Source: an uncultured Cedecea sp. (GTDB lineage Bacteria; Pseudomonadota; Gammaproteobacteria; Enterobacterales; Enterobacteriaceae). From it: a stretch of DNA of 64,000 nt. Of the stretch, positions 54,158-63,259 are shown in pieces. A program made the position numbers and the translations under genes. Under the pieces are notes generated by a model. The model ran no database searches. It worked only from the letters and a program-made list of their open reading frames with translations, and had not been told where the DNA came from. Positions within the stretch are counted from its first letter, which is position 1, and every line of letters begins with the position of its first letter. The stretch covers positions 91,170-155,169 of the forward strand of contig NZ_CANMLV010000010.1 of the NCBI RefSeq assembly GCF_947498825.1, given 5' to 3'.

Positions 54158-54517
54158 ATGATGAAAAAAACCATAATCGCGTTATCGGCTTTTCTGTTAG
54201 CTGCCCCGGTTTTTGCCGCTACCACACATGCAACCGACGAAGATGTGGCCAATGCTCATAAAAATGCCAACACTGCGAAAGAAAAACTCCATCAGGCGCA
54301 GAATGAAGGCGAAGAGCTCAAATTAAAATCCAAGCATGCTGCAGAAGGAACAAGTGACTCCACCACCAGCAAAATCAGTGAAGGATCGCAGAAGGCCTGG
54401 CACTCAACCAAAGAGGGGGCTGAAGAAGGCTGGAACGCAACCAAAGAAGGTGCTGAAAAAGGCTGGAATGCCACAAAAGAAGAGGCTGGAGATTTGAAAA
54501 AGAAAGTGACTGAATAG
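54158..54517 (+). CDS. Small secreted repeat protein, LEA-like
   Basis: The start MMKKTIIALSAFLLAAPVFA is a signal peptide, chosen at 54158 with GAGGA five bases upstream. The mature protein of about 100 residues is lysine/glutamate/alanine-rich, has no cysteine, and ends in three tandem 11-residue-like units: AWHSTKEGAEE, GWNATKEGAEK, GWNATKEEAGD. The pattern recalls group 3 LEA proteins and apolipoprotein-type amphipathic helices. A periplasmic chaperone-like or desiccation/osmotic role is possible but unproven. I do not recognise a named family. Confidence 0.75.
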   Translation: MMKKTIIALSAFLLAAPVFAATTHATDEDVANAHKNANTAKEKLHQAQNEGEELKLKSKHAAEGTSDSTTSKISEGSQKAWHSTKEGAEEGWNATKEGAEKGWNATKEEAGDLKKKVTE

Positions 54518-54559
54518 CACGTAGACTTGGCCTTGTCTTTGACAGGCAAGTTAATTTTC

Positions 54560-54820
54560 TTTAGTCCTTTTTGTACAGTCAATAAAGCCACCTGAAGCAA
54601 GGTGGCTTTATTGAAATCAGCGAAACGCTTGCCGTTATTCTCATTGTCCGCAATTTTGCTTGCCAGCAAGTTAATGAGCGGGTTCCTGTCGTCATTTTCA
54701 ATTAGACAGTCCACCAGCGCTTACATGGTAATCTTTCTCGGACGAACTACTCCCCAAGCAGGGAACAGCAGCTACGAGTTGTTTCGTCGCTTCAATGGCT
54801 TTTGCAGTATTGGTACTCAT
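54560..54820 (-). pseudogene. Decayed HigA-like antitoxin gene
   Basis: From the ATG at 54818-54820 the minus strand reads MSTNTAKAIEATKQLVAAVP and LGSSSSEKDYHVSA, then after a frameshift LVDCLIENDDRNPLINLLAS and KIADNENNGKRFADFNKAT. These match the N-terminal half of YgjM/HigA-type antitoxins. The helix-turn-helix half is missing. Its start overlaps the stop of the higB remnant (ATGA). Confidence 0.75.
54581..54612. terminator. Strong hairpin after the LEA-like gene
   Basis: AATAAAGCCACCT and AGGTGGCTTTATT form a perfect 13-bp stem with loop GAAGCA. It could terminate transcription of the small secreted gene; the right arm lies in the higA remnant. Confidence 0.65.
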
Positions 54821-54934
54821 TCTTTGCTCTCACTAAAATAGCGGGGCAACTTATCGTATTCAGTGTGGGTAGTTATGTACTTCACGTAGAAGCGTTGCCG
54901 TTTTATCAAAAGGTTCTTTTGAAATTATGTGCAT
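54817..54934 (-). pseudogene. Decayed HigB-like toxin gene with internal deletion
   Basis: The ATG at 54932-54934 begins MHIISKEPFDKTATLLREVH, like the N-terminus of HigB mRNA interferases. The end, in another frame, reads HTEYDKLPRYFSESKE followed by a stop at 54817-54819, the HigB C-terminus (AEYDK). About 65 central residues are deleted. Together with the adjacent higA remnant this was a higBA operon. Confidence 0.75.
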
Positions 54935-55365
54935 TGCATCCATTCCGCACGTTTACCATATGTAAGCAACATTATTCTTAAGAGCATGAGGCCGCTAATC
55001 ACACTATTTTCCCACTTATATCAGACGTATTTCCCGGACAGGGAAGCTATCACATCAATCTTTCATGTGATCGCGTAATCAAAATTGGGTTAATGATTTC
55101 AATAGCGTTAAATTTCTTTTTTGCCATGTTTATTGGCTTTAATGTCCATTCTGTTTCATTTTATCGTTATTTAATTTGTTTTTAATTGGTTTTTAAGGTT
55201 GTTTGTTTCTGTTGTGTTTGTGGCGGATTCTAATTACCAGGTCAATGAGAGACAATTTTGTCCAGAGCGAGTTATTAGCCATTCATTCGATACCCTATAC
55301 TCAGCGCATCATCTTACAGAGCCTGATGATATCGACTAAAAAGAACAACATTAAGGGGTGATGTT
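54935..55365. promoter_or_regulatory. Upstream region of the chb operon
   Basis: A 431-bp AT-rich region precedes chbB. ATCACAT (55049-55055) and ATGTGAT (55065-55071) form a 7-bp inverted repeat with a 9-base spacer, resembling CRP half-sites in inverted order. E. coli chb is controlled by CRP, NagC and ChbR; I could not find a confident NagC site. The start of chbB is preceded by AAGGGGTG. Confidence 0.45.
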
Positions 55366-55680
55366 ATGGAGAAAAAAAATATTTATCTGTTCTGTTCCGC
55401 AGGAATGTCGACCTCGCTTCTGGTATCTAAAATGCGTGCTCAGGCACAGAAGTACAATGTCCCAGTGGTGATTGAGGCTTTTTCAGAGACTTTTGTCAGT
55501 GAAAAAGGTGATGAGGCGGATGTAGTTATGCTGGGGCCACAAATTGGCTATATGCTGCCGGAATTTCAGCGCCTGTTGCCGAATAAGCCAATAGAGGTTA
55601 TTGATTCGGTGCTTTATGGCAAGATTGATGGACTTGGTGTATTGAAAGCCGCTGTTGCCATGCTTAAAAAAGAAAAATAG
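55366..55680 (+). CDS. chbB: Chitobiose PTS component IIB ChbB
   Basis: The 104-residue protein has the IIB-lactose/cellobiose active site [12 protein letters not shown], with the phosphorylated Cys at residue 10. Length and sequence fit ChbB. It passes phosphate from ChbA to the sugar during uptake of N,N'-diacetylchitobiose. First gene of the operon, 132 bases before chbC. Confidence 0.95.
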   Translation: MEKKNIYLFCSAGMSTSLLVSKMRAQAQKYNVPVVIEAFSETFVSEKGDEADVVMLGPQIGYMLPEFQRLLPNKPIEVIDSVLYGKIDGLGVLKAAVAMLKKEK

Positions 55681-55812
55681 AAACTCTTATTATTTAACGC
55701 GGAAGGTAGAACAAGACACTTTCTTTTTTTGTTTATTGATACTCTGAAGATAAAAATAATTCCAGACTAAGATTCTAACCCTACACAAATAATACTGATA
55801 AGGTGTTTTTCT

Positions 55813-57171
55813 ATGAGCATGATTATTGGGTCTCTTGAAAAGATACTCCTTCCTTTTGCCATTAAAATAGGAAGGCAGCCACATATTAATGCCATCAAAA
55901 ATGGTTTTATTAAATTAATGCCCCTCACTCTCGCTGGGGCGATGTTTATATTAATTAATAATGTTTTTTTAAGTTTTGGCGAAGGGTCGTTTTTTTATTC
56001 AATGGGCATACGTCTTGAGCCTGCAACCATTGAAACGCTTAATCACTTTAAAACGATTGGCGGCAATGTTTATAACGGCACGCTGGGTATTATGTCGCTG
56101 ATGGCGCCTTTTTTTATTGGTATGGCTCTGGCAGAAGAGCGAAAGGTCGACTCCCTGGCGGCCGGGCTGTTAGCGGTCGCAGCCTTTATGACGGTGACGC
56201 CATATAGCGTTAATGATGCCTATGCTGTCGGAGCCAACTGGCTGGGGGGCGCTAATATTATTTCCGGGATGATAATCGGTATTGTGGTCGCCGAAATCTT
56301 CACTTTTATCGTGCGCCGCAACTGGATCATTACTCTGCCACCCAGTGTTCCAGAATCGGTGTCCCGATCGTTCTCAGCGGTTATTCCTGGTTTTATTATT
56401 CTCTCTATTATGGGTAGCCTCTCTTACGGACTGATGCTCTGGAATACTAACTTCCATCAAATCATCATGGACAGTATTTCAACTCCGCTGGCCTCGCTCG
56501 GCTCGGTTGTCGGATGGGTCTTCGTTATTATGGTGCCTTTGCTTTGGTTCTTTGGTGTACACGGTGCGCTGGCGTTGACGGCCTTAGACAACGGTATCAT
56601 GACCCCCTGGGCACTGGAAAACGTGGCGCTCTTCCAGCAATACGGCTCTGTCGATGCTGCATTAGAAGCCGGTAAAACCTTCCACACTTGGGCAAAACCG
56701 ATGTTTGATTCTTACATCTTCCTGGGGGGTTCCGGTGCGACACTTGGTCTGATTATCGCTATCTTTATTGCCTCACGTCGTGCGGATCATCGTCAGGTCG
56801 CGAAGCTGGCGTTACCAGCTGGTATTTTCCAGATTAACGAGCCGATTCTGTTTGGTCTGCCGATTATTATGAACCCAGTGATGTTTATTCCTTTTGTCTT
56901 AATCTCGCCACTCTTAGCGGCAATAACTGTAGCGGCATACAGCTTAGGTATTATTCCTCCAATAACTAATATGGCTCCCTGGACGATGCCGACCGGATTA
57001 GGTGCCTTTTTTAATACCAACGGGAGTATAGCGGCCCTGCTGCTGGCTCTGTTTAACCTCTGTGTGGCGACCCTTGTGTATTTACCCTTTGTGGTTATTG
57101 CGAATAAGGCTCAAAGCACTATTGAGCTGGAAGAGAGCGAAGAAGATATCGCTAATGCACTAAAATTTTGA
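55813..57171 (+). CDS. chbC: Chitobiose PTS permease IIC ChbC
   Basis: The 452-residue integral membrane protein has the IIC lactose/cellobiose fold, matching ChbC in length. Recognisable segments are [29 protein letters not shown] [12 protein letters not shown] (substrate site) and [14 protein letters not shown]. It transports and phosphorylates chitobiose with ChbA and ChbB. The ATG is preceded by AAGG at 55800. Confidence 0.95.
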   Translation: MSMIIGSLEKILLPFAIKIGRQPHINAIKNGFIKLMPLTLAGAMFILINNVFLSFGEGSFFYSMGIRLEPATIETLNHFKTIGGNVYNGTLGIMSLMAPFFIGMALAEERKVDSLAAGLLAVAAFMTVTPYSVNDAYAVGANWLGGANIISGMIIGIVVAEIFTFIVRRNWIITLPPSVPESVSRSFSAVIPGFIILSIMGSLSYGLMLWNTNFHQIIMDSISTPLASLGSVVGWVFVIMVPLLWFFGVHGALALTALDNGIMTPWALENVALFQQYGSVDAALEAGKTFHTWAKPMFDSYIFLGGSGATLGLIIAIFIASRRADHRQVAKLALPAGIFQINEPILFGLPIIMNPVMFIPFVLISPLLAAITVAAYSLGIIPPITNMAPWTMPTGLGAFFNTNGSIAALLLALFNLCVATLVYLPFVVIANKAQSTIELEESEEDIANALKF

Positions 57172-57223
57172 TGTTAACTAGCGAGTTAACCATCATGTAT
57201 AAACCAACGGACGAGGAAGAATA

Positions 57224-57571
57224 GTGTTTAATCTGGATGAAATAGAAGCGCAGAAAACGGAAAGTAATGACCTCGAAGAAGTGGTGATGGGGTTGATTAT
57301 TAACGCCGGCCAGGCGCGCAGTTTTGCCTATGGTGCGCTGAAGCAGGCTAAGCTGGGTGATTTTCCCGGAGCGAAGGAGATGATGGAAAGATCACGCATT
57401 GCATTGAGTGAGGCGCACCGGGTGCAGACTCAGCTGATTGAAAGTGATGAAGGAGAGGGGAAAATCAAGGTCAGTTTGGTGATGGTGCATGCACAGGATC
57501 ACCTGATGATGGCGATACTGCTTCGTGAGCTGGTGGAAGAATTGATTGAGTTGCACCAGAAGATACAATAG
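57224..57571 (+). CDS. chbA: Chitobiose PTS component IIA ChbA
   Basis: The 115-residue protein matches ChbA: EVVMGLIINAGQARSFAYGA at the start and SLVMVHAQDHLMMAILLREL with the phosphorylated His (HAQDH) toward the end. It uses a GTG start at 57224 with GAGGAAG upstream. It transfers phosphate from HPr to ChbB as a trimer. Confidence 0.95.
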   Translation: MFNLDEIEAQKTESNDLEEVVMGLIINAGQARSFAYGALKQAKLGDFPGAKEMMERSRIALSEAHRVQTQLIESDEGEGKIKVSLVMVHAQDHLMMAILLRELVEELIELHQKIQ

Positions 57572-57583
57572 ACCATCGATACT

Positions 57584-58423
57584 ATGAGGCTGCCGAAAAT
57601 GATAACCAAAGAAATCACCGTCGTACGAGAAAATCAGCTTTTCAACGGCAAGAACTTTCATGTGGTTATCTACAATAAAACGGAAAGTGTCAGTGGACTC
57701 CATAGCCATGACTACTACGAATACACTCTGGTTTTAACCGGGCGCTATTATCAGGAGATTAACGGCAAGCGAGTTCTGTTGGAAAGCGGAGATTTTGTTT
57801 TTATTCCAATAGGATCGCATCATCAAAGCTTTTATTCCTTTGGTGCAACGCGAATATTTAATGTTGGTATTAAGAAAAGTTTTTTTGAGAAACATTATTC
57901 ACCTTTACTGCCGCCAGACCTGGTCGCCTCTCAGGTTTACTCAGTGAAAAGCACATTTATTCGCTATATTGAGTCAGTTATCGCATCACTGAATTTTCGT
58001 GAAACAGAATTTGATGAGTTTATTGAACTTGTCACTTTTTACGTCATAAACCGTTTACGGCATTATCGTGAAGAGCCGGAACAGGATAGTGTTCCTGCCT
58101 GGCTAAAGAATACCGTGGAGGAAATGCACGATAATTTAAAATTTGGCGAAGGTGCACTCGAGCAGATGGTCTGCCTCTCAGGTAAGACGCAAGAGTATTT
58201 AACCCGGGCGACGCAGCGTTATTATAGTAAAACGCCTATGCAACTTATCAATGATATTCGTATTAACTTTGCAAAAAAACAGCTGGAAATTACTAACTAC
58301 TCGGTCACCGATATCGCTTATGAATCGGGGTACAGTAGTCCGAGTTTATTTATTAAAACATTTAAGAAGCTGACTTCATTTACGCCAAATAATTATCGTA
58401 AAAAGCTGACCAGCGTGAATTAA
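57584..58423 (+). CDS. chbR: Chitobiose operon regulator ChbR
   Basis: The 279-residue AraC-family protein has a cupin-like N-terminal domain ([36 protein letters not shown]) and a C-terminal helix-turn-helix pair ([20 protein letters not shown]). It resembles E. coli ChbR, a dual regulator that activates the operon with chitobiose-6-phosphate derivatives and represses otherwise. Starts at 57584 or 57599 are both possible. It lies 12 bases after chbA. Confidence 0.94.
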   Translation: MRLPKMITKEITVVRENQLFNGKNFHVVIYNKTESVSGLHSHDYYEYTLVLTGRYYQEINGKRVLLESGDFVFIPIGSHHQSFYSFGATRIFNVGIKKSFFEKHYSPLLPPDLVASQVYSVKSTFIRYIESVIASLNFRETEFDEFIELVTFYVINRLRHYREEPEQDSVPAWLKNTVEEMHDNLKFGEGALEQMVCLSGKTQEYLTRATQRYYSKTPMQLINDIRINFAKKQLEITNYSVTDIAYESGYSSPSLFIKTFKKLTSFTPNNYRKKLTSVN

Positions 58424-58527
58424 AGAGAGTGGATTAATCCACCAGCGAAATAATAAATTTCACTGTCCGTATTTATTATATGGAGGGTGAACTGCATCCC
58501 ATGCATCGAATGATAAGAGAGAGGAAT

Positions 58528-59874
58528 ATGAGCCAGAAACTAAAGATAGTGACAATCGGAGGCGGCAGTAGCTATACCCCGGAATTGGTTGAAGGTTTTC
58601 TGAAACGTTATCACGAATTGCCCGTGACTGAACTGTGGCTGGTGGATGTGGAGGAGGGAGCGGAAAAACTCGATATTATCCACGCACTTTGCCAGCGAAT
58701 GGTTGAGAAAGCGGGGGTGCCGATGCAGGTATTTAAAACCCTCGACAGGCGTGCGGCTCTTAAAGATGCTGATTTTGTCACTACCCAGCTGCGCGTAGGA
58801 CAGCTTCAGGCTCGTGAAAAAGATGAGCGTATTCCTCTCAGCCACGGCTATCTCGGGCAGGAAACGAATGGGGCGGGGGGATTATTTAAAGGCCTGCGAA
58901 CCATTCCGGTGATCTTTGATATCGTGAAAGATGTGCAGGATATATGCCCGAATGCCTGGATAATTAATTTTACTAATCCAGCCGGAATGGTGACTGAGGC
59001 GGTTTATCGCCATACAGACTTCAGGCGTTTTATCGGTGTGTGTAATATTCCGATCGGTATGAAAATGTTTATTACTGATGTGCTGCAATTAAGCGCGAGT
59101 GATACGCTTTCTATCGATTTGTTTGGCTTGAATCATCTGGTATTTATCCGTGATGTGTTGGTTAACGGGCGTTCGCGCTTTGACGAACTGCTTGATGGCG
59201 TCGCATCGGGCCGGTTAGGCGGCAGCTCGGTGAAAAATATTTTTGATCTGCCCTTTAGTGAAGGGCTGATCCGCGCTCTGAACCTGCTCCCTTGCTCTTA
59301 TCTACAATATTTCTTCAAACAGAAAGAGATGCTGGCGATTGAGATGGGGGAATACTATAAGGGAGGCGTGCGGTCTCAGGTAGTGCAGAAAGTAGAGCAA
59401 CAATTGTTTGAACTCTATAGCTCTCCAGACTTGAACATTAAACCGAAAGAGCTTGAGTTGCGTGGCGGAGCTTACTATTCCGATGCGGCTTGTGAGGTTA
59501 TCAATGCTATCTACAATGACAAGCAGGCCGAGCATTACGTGAATATCCCCCATGGTGGGCATATTGATAATATTCCGGCAGACTGGACGGTCGAAATGAC
59601 CTGTACACTGGGACGAGAAGGGGTGACACCAACACCGCGCATCACTCACTTTGACGAAAAAGTGCTGGGATTAATTTATACCATTAAAGGATTTGAAGTG
59701 GCGACCAGCCAGGCGGCGATCAGCGGAAAGCTGAACGATGTACTGCTGGCGTTAAATTTAAGTCCACTGGTGCACTCAGATAAGGATGCCGAGCAGCTGG
59801 CACGAGAAATGCTTCTCGCCCATCAGAAATGGTTGCCAAACTTTGCGGCAACCATTGAAACGCTGAAACAATAA
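58528..59874 (+). CDS. chbF: 6-phospho-beta-glucosidase ChbF (glycoside hydrolase family 4)
   Basis: From the ATG at 58528 (MSQKLKIVTIGGGSSYTPEL) the enzyme has 448 residues, close to E. coli ChbF (450). It has the GH4 NAD-binding motif IGGGSSYTPELVEG, the metal-binding Cys in FIGVCNIPIGM, and GLNHL. It hydrolyses monodeacetylated chitobiose-6-phosphate with NAD+ and Mn2+. GAGAGAGGAAT precedes this start, so the in-frame extension to 58480 is unlikely. Confidence 0.95.
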   Translation: MSQKLKIVTIGGGSSYTPELVEGFLKRYHELPVTELWLVDVEEGAEKLDIIHALCQRMVEKAGVPMQVFKTLDRRAALKDADFVTTQLRVGQLQAREKDERIPLSHGYLGQETNGAGGLFKGLRTIPVIFDIVKDVQDICPNAWIINFTNPAGMVTEAVYRHTDFRRFIGVCNIPIGMKMFITDVLQLSASDTLSIDLFGLNHLVFIRDVLVNGRSRFDELLDGVASGRLGGSSVKNIFDLPFSEGLIRALNLLPCSYLQYFFKQKEMLAIEMGEYYKGGVRSQVVQKVEQQLFELYSSPDLNIKPKELELRGGAYYSDAACEVINAIYNDKQAEHYVNIPHGGHIDNIPADWTVEMTCTLGREGVTPTPRITHFDEKVLGLIYTIKGFEVATSQAAISGKLNDVLLALNLSPLVHSDKDAEQLAREMLLAHQKWLPNFAATIETLKQ

Positions 59875-59894
59875 CATCGTTACAGGAGTGATTG

Positions 59895-60665
59895 ATGGAA
59901 CCTGTACTTATCGTTAATGCAGATGATTTTGGCCTGAGTAAGGGGCAAAACTACGGGATTATTGAGGCCTGCCATAATGGACTGGTTACCTCAACCACTG
60001 CTTTGGTAAACGGGGCGGCGATTCGCCATGCCGTTGAACTGAGTCGTACGCTACCGACCTTAGGAGTTGGCATGCATTTTGTACTGACTCAGGGGAAACC
60101 GCTCTCGACGATGCAGGGCCTGACGCGCGAGGGGCGACTGGGAAAATGGCTCTGGCAGATGGCAGAGCAGGGCTGTCTGCCACTCGATGAGATAGCCCGA
60201 GAGCTTGACTGTCAGTATCGCTACTTTATTGAGCTGTTTGGCCGTGAACCGACGCATATTGATAGCCATCACCATGTCCATATGTTGGCATCGATTTATC
60301 CTGTTGTTGCCGAATTTGCTCGTGAAAAAGGCTTGCCTGTACGGTTAGACCGTCGGTTTATTCAGCAGGATGCTCTTGCTCAGGGAGTACCGCGTAGTAG
60401 TGACGCTTTTTCCAGCGACTTCTATGGCGATACGGTCTCGGAGGCACAGTTTTTACAGATACTTGATGCTGCTCTTCTGGACAATGTCTCCTCGCTGGAG
60501 GTGATGTGCCACCCATCATTTATCGACAGTATCGTGATGGAAAGCACCTATTGTTATCCCCGACTGACGGAGCTGGATATTCTGACATCGGCGTCGTTAA
60601 AACAGGCGGTGAAGTCCCGAGGCTTTCGTCTGGGTAACTATTATTCACTGGAGAGTCAATTATAG
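59895..60665 (+). CDS. chbG: Chitooligosaccharide deacetylase ChbG
   Basis: The YdjC-family protein (256 residues) has the metal motif [17 protein letters not shown] and the His ligands in DSHHHVHML. It removes one acetyl group from chitobiose-6-phosphate, which is needed for ChbR induction and ChbF hydrolysis. I use the ATG at 59895 with AGGAG six bases upstream. Confidence 0.95.
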   Translation: MEPVLIVNADDFGLSKGQNYGIIEACHNGLVTSTTALVNGAAIRHAVELSRTLPTLGVGMHFVLTQGKPLSTMQGLTREGRLGKWLWQMAEQGCLPLDEIARELDCQYRYFIELFGREPTHIDSHHHVHMLASIYPVVAEFAREKGLPVRLDRRFIQQDALAQGVPRSSDAFSSDFYGDTVSEAQFLQILDAALLDNVSSLEVMCHPSFIDSIVMESTYCYPRLTELDILTSASLKQAVKSRGFRLGNYYSLESQL

Positions 60666-60699
60666 GACCGTAATTATATTTGACGTTAATTAATAAAAA

Positions 60700-60728
60700 A
60701 TGGCTGTGATTTTATTTATCTCAGCCAT
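60700..60728 (+). terminator. Hairpin after chbG
   Basis: ATGGCTG (60700-60706) and CAGCCAT (60722-60728) form a 7-bp stem around an AT-rich 15-base loop. No T-run follows; it may attenuate read-through into the porin gene. Confidence 0.45.
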
Positions 60729-60829
60729 CATGTTGTGTGTATTTAAGTAAAACTCGCTTTAGCATTATATTTAAAAGTAAAAGCTAAAAGATCTAATTTA
60801 TTTTTATAAAATAAAAGAGAGGGTGTGTC

Positions 60830-62224
60830 ATGCATGCATTTAATAAAAAGAGTCTGTTATATATTATTATTACCTCAATATTATTCGTTCACTCTGCTAT
60901 ACCTCAGGCCCAAGCGGAAGGGTTTATTGATGATTCGACATTAACTGGCGGTATTTATTACTGGCAACGTGAACGAGATCGTAAAGATACTCTGGATGGT
61001 AATAAATATAAAACTAACCTTTCCCATGCAACCTGGAACGCTAATCTAGATTTTCAGTCTGGCTATGCCGCAGACCTGTTTGGTCTTGACGTTGCAGCAT
61101 TTACGGCGATTGAAATGATGGAGAGTCATGACAGTGGTCACCCAAATGAAATTGCCTTTTCGGCAAGAAATAAAACCTATGACGAGGATTACTCTGGCGA
61201 TAAGAGCGGCATTAGTCTGTATAAAGCGGCCGCTAAAGTTAAGCTCGGTCCTTTGTGGGCGCGAGCCGGATATATTCAGCCTACTGGGCCGACACTGCTG
61301 GCTCCTCACTGGAGTTTTATGCCGGGGACCTATCGTGGGGCGGAAGCAGGAGCAAACTTTGATTATGGCGATGCAGGAGCGCTCAGCCTTGCCTATATGT
61401 GGACCAACAAATATAAAGCGCCGTGGCACCTTGAAATGGATAATTTCTTTCAGAATGATAAGACAACCAGGGTGAGTTATTTACACTCTATTGGCGCTAA
61501 ATATGATTTTAAAAATGACCTGATACTGGAAGGCGCATTTGGCCAGGCCCAGGGTTATATTGACCAGTATTTTGCTAAAGTCAGCTATCCTATTATGGTT
61601 GTAGATAAGCCGCTGCGTACCAGTTATCAGTTTTACGGAACGCGTGACAAAGTCAACAACGGTGGCGTGAACGATATTTACGATGGTACCGCCTGGCTGC
61701 AAGCGCTGACTTTGGGTTACAAGATTGGTGATGTGTTGGATCTCCGTCTGGAGGGCACTTTGGTCAAAGCCGAAGGGCAACAAGGTTATTTCTTACAGCG
61801 TATGACGCCGACCTATGCGTCTTCAAACGGTCGTCTTGATGTCTGGTGGGATAATCGCTCTGACTTTAATGCTAACGGTGAAAAAGCGGTGTTTTTCGGT
61901 GCCATGTATGACATGAAAAACTGGGATATGCCGGGCTGGGCGTTTGGTGCTTCCTACGTTTATGGCTGGGATGCGAAGCCGGGGAGAATGGCCGTACCGG
62001 ATGTCTGGTATGATCCTAATAAGCGCCTCAAGGAGTCAGCATACAGCTTGGATGCAGTGTATACAGTACAGGATGGTCGTGCCAAGGGAACTCAGTTCAA
62101 ACTGCACTACACTCAATATAATAACCATTCTAATATTCCAAGCTGGAGCGGGGGATATGCCAATATCTTCCAGGATGAGCGCGATGTGAAGTTTATGGTG
62201 ATTGCGCCGTTTACTCTGTTCTGA
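60830..62224 (+). CDS. chiP: OprD-family outer-membrane porin, chitoporin ChiP-like
   Basis: The 464-residue protein has a signal peptide ending QAQAEG and is a beta-barrel porin of the OprD family, near E. coli ChiP length (468). Aromatic strand ends and a terminal Phe (MVIAPFTLF) fit an outer-membrane barrel. ChiP takes chitooligosaccharides across the outer membrane, and its position directly after chbG supports this. GAGAGGG precedes the ATG. The 164-bp gap with hairpin suggests separate regulation. Confidence 0.88.
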   Translation: MHAFNKKSLLYIIITSILFVHSAIPQAQAEGFIDDSTLTGGIYYWQRERDRKDTLDGNKYKTNLSHATWNANLDFQSGYAADLFGLDVAAFTAIEMMESHDSGHPNEIAFSARNKTYDEDYSGDKSGISLYKAAAKVKLGPLWARAGYIQPTGPTLLAPHWSFMPGTYRGAEAGANFDYGDAGALSLAYMWTNKYKAPWHLEMDNFFQNDKTTRVSYLHSIGAKYDFKNDLILEGAFGQAQGYIDQYFAKVSYPIMVVDKPLRTSYQFYGTRDKVNNGGVNDIYDGTAWLQALTLGYKIGDVLDLRLEGTLVKAEGQQGYFLQRMTPTYASSNGRLDVWWDNRSDFNANGEKAVFFGAMYDMKNWDMPGWAFGASYVYGWDAKPGRMAVPDVWYDPNKRLKESAYSLDAVYTVQDGRAKGTQFKLHYTQYNNHSNIPSWSGGYANIFQDERDVKFMVIAPFTLF

Positions 62225-62364
62225 TGATGAATTGCACCGCTATCGGCAGCAAACAACGCCGACGTATTGTTCAGCATCAGCGATGACTCTGTTTGATCCT
62301 GAGTGGTGAGATAGCAATCCAGGTTCCTCGTTACCACTATGGAGAGTCATCACGTACTTTTCTG

Positions 62365-62400
62365 ACAGGGCTCAACGATTCTTTCCTCGCTGAGCCCTGT
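62365..62400. terminator. Hairpin between convergent porin and yfdX genes
   Basis: ACAGGGCTCA (62365-62374) and TGAGCCCTGT (62391-62400) form a perfect 10-bp stem; CGATTTTG follows on the plus strand. Confidence 0.75.
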
Positions 62401-62439
62401 CGATTTTGATGATGGTGGTTTGTTGGCTACACAGAAAGA

Positions 62440-63054
62440 TCAGTTCGCCGTAATCGAATTATTATTAATCGTGACACTGTCTTCCACTGCTTTCAGGGCC
62501 AGATTCGCTTCGTAGTATTTTTTCTCACTCAGTAGTTTCTGGGCATCTGCGACAACTTTTTGCGCATGTTTGAGTGGCAACAAGTATAGCTTTTGTGTCA
62601 CAGCAATATCTGCCAGGCGCAGGGTTTCAAGCGCACCCTTCTGGTCACCTTTAGTGAGTTGCTCATTGGCTTTCTTAAGTGCTTCCTGTTTTGCTGGAGT
62701 AGCAATAAAGTTTTCACTGATACCTATAGTACCGTCAATCGCAATATACTGGTCACCGATAAGGGCGGCATCTTTGTTTGTTCTGGCAAATATTTTCCAG
62801 TCAGCGCTGTCGTCCGCCAGCAGTTTTGCTGCCGCATCAGTCAGCTTAACCGCATGTTCAGGAACGCCCTGGAAAATAGCCAGCCGTGCCATGCGCACAT
62901 CTTGTACGGCGGTAAAGCCCTGCTGAGAAATTTTTAAACTTTCCGTTGCCTGCTGGTGTGCGATGACAGCGTCAGATACCGGTTCGGCAACGGCCAGAGA
63001 TGGCGCAGTGGCCAGAATAGATGCAATCATCGCTGCGGTTAAAAGACGTTTCAT
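62440..63054 (-). CDS. yfdX: YfdX-family periplasmic protein
   Basis: The 204-residue protein starts with a signal peptide (MKRLLTAAMIASILATAPSL to AVAEP) and matches the YfdX family (211 residues in E. coli): SLKISQQGFTAVQDVRMARL, IAIDGTIGISENF and the helix-rich end. In E. coli YfdX is controlled by EvgA and linked to acid resistance; its biochemical role is uncertain. Here it is a single gene, not next to evgAS or yfdW-like genes. It may be a paralogue rather than the orthologue. Confidence 0.85.
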   Translation of the reverse strand: MKRLLTAAMIASILATAPSLAVAEPVSDAVIAHQQATESLKISQQGFTAVQDVRMARLAIFQGVPEHAVKLTDAAAKLLADDSADWKIFARTNKDAALIGDQYIAIDGTIGISENFIATPAKQEALKKANEQLTKGDQKGALETLRLADIAVTQKLYLLPLKHAQKVVADAQKLLSEKKYYEANLALKAVEDSVTINNNSITAN

Positions 63055-63176
63055 AATAAGTAAGCCTCACTTCAGATGGATAATATGACATCAGCCAGAG
63101 TCTGAGTGGCTCTGTGGCCTCAGTGGTTGAGTTTAAGCGTAGATGTGACTTTGTTATCTTTCCAGTGGGAGGGGTT

Positions 63177-63206
63177 CTGCGGATCTATCGATCCGCAGGT
63201 TTTATT
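63177..63206 (+). terminator. Terminator before the tnpB element
   Basis: CTGCGGATC and GATCCGCAG form a perfect 9-bp stem around TATC, followed by GTTTTATTATTT. No plus-strand gene ends just before it, so it may be what remains after a local rearrangement. Confidence 0.7.
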
Positions 63207-63229
63207 ATTTATCAGGAAGCGCCGTAAAA

Positions 63230-63250
63230 CCTCGTTCTTCTAGGGCGAGG
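63230..63250. repeat. Hairpin at the probable left end of the IS200/IS605-type element
   Basis: CCTCG and CGAGG flank TTCTTCTAGGG just before the TnpB frame. Such short subterminal hairpins are recognised by TnpA in IS200/IS605 elements. The element boundary itself cannot be fixed here. Confidence 0.5.
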
Positions 63251-63259
63251 ATATAAGGC

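Noticed and set aside
54292..54714. A 140-codon minus-strand gene antisense to the small secreted protein
   Set aside because: Its right part is the frameshifted HigA remnant and its left part is the shadow of the repeat protein; it has no ribosome binding site.
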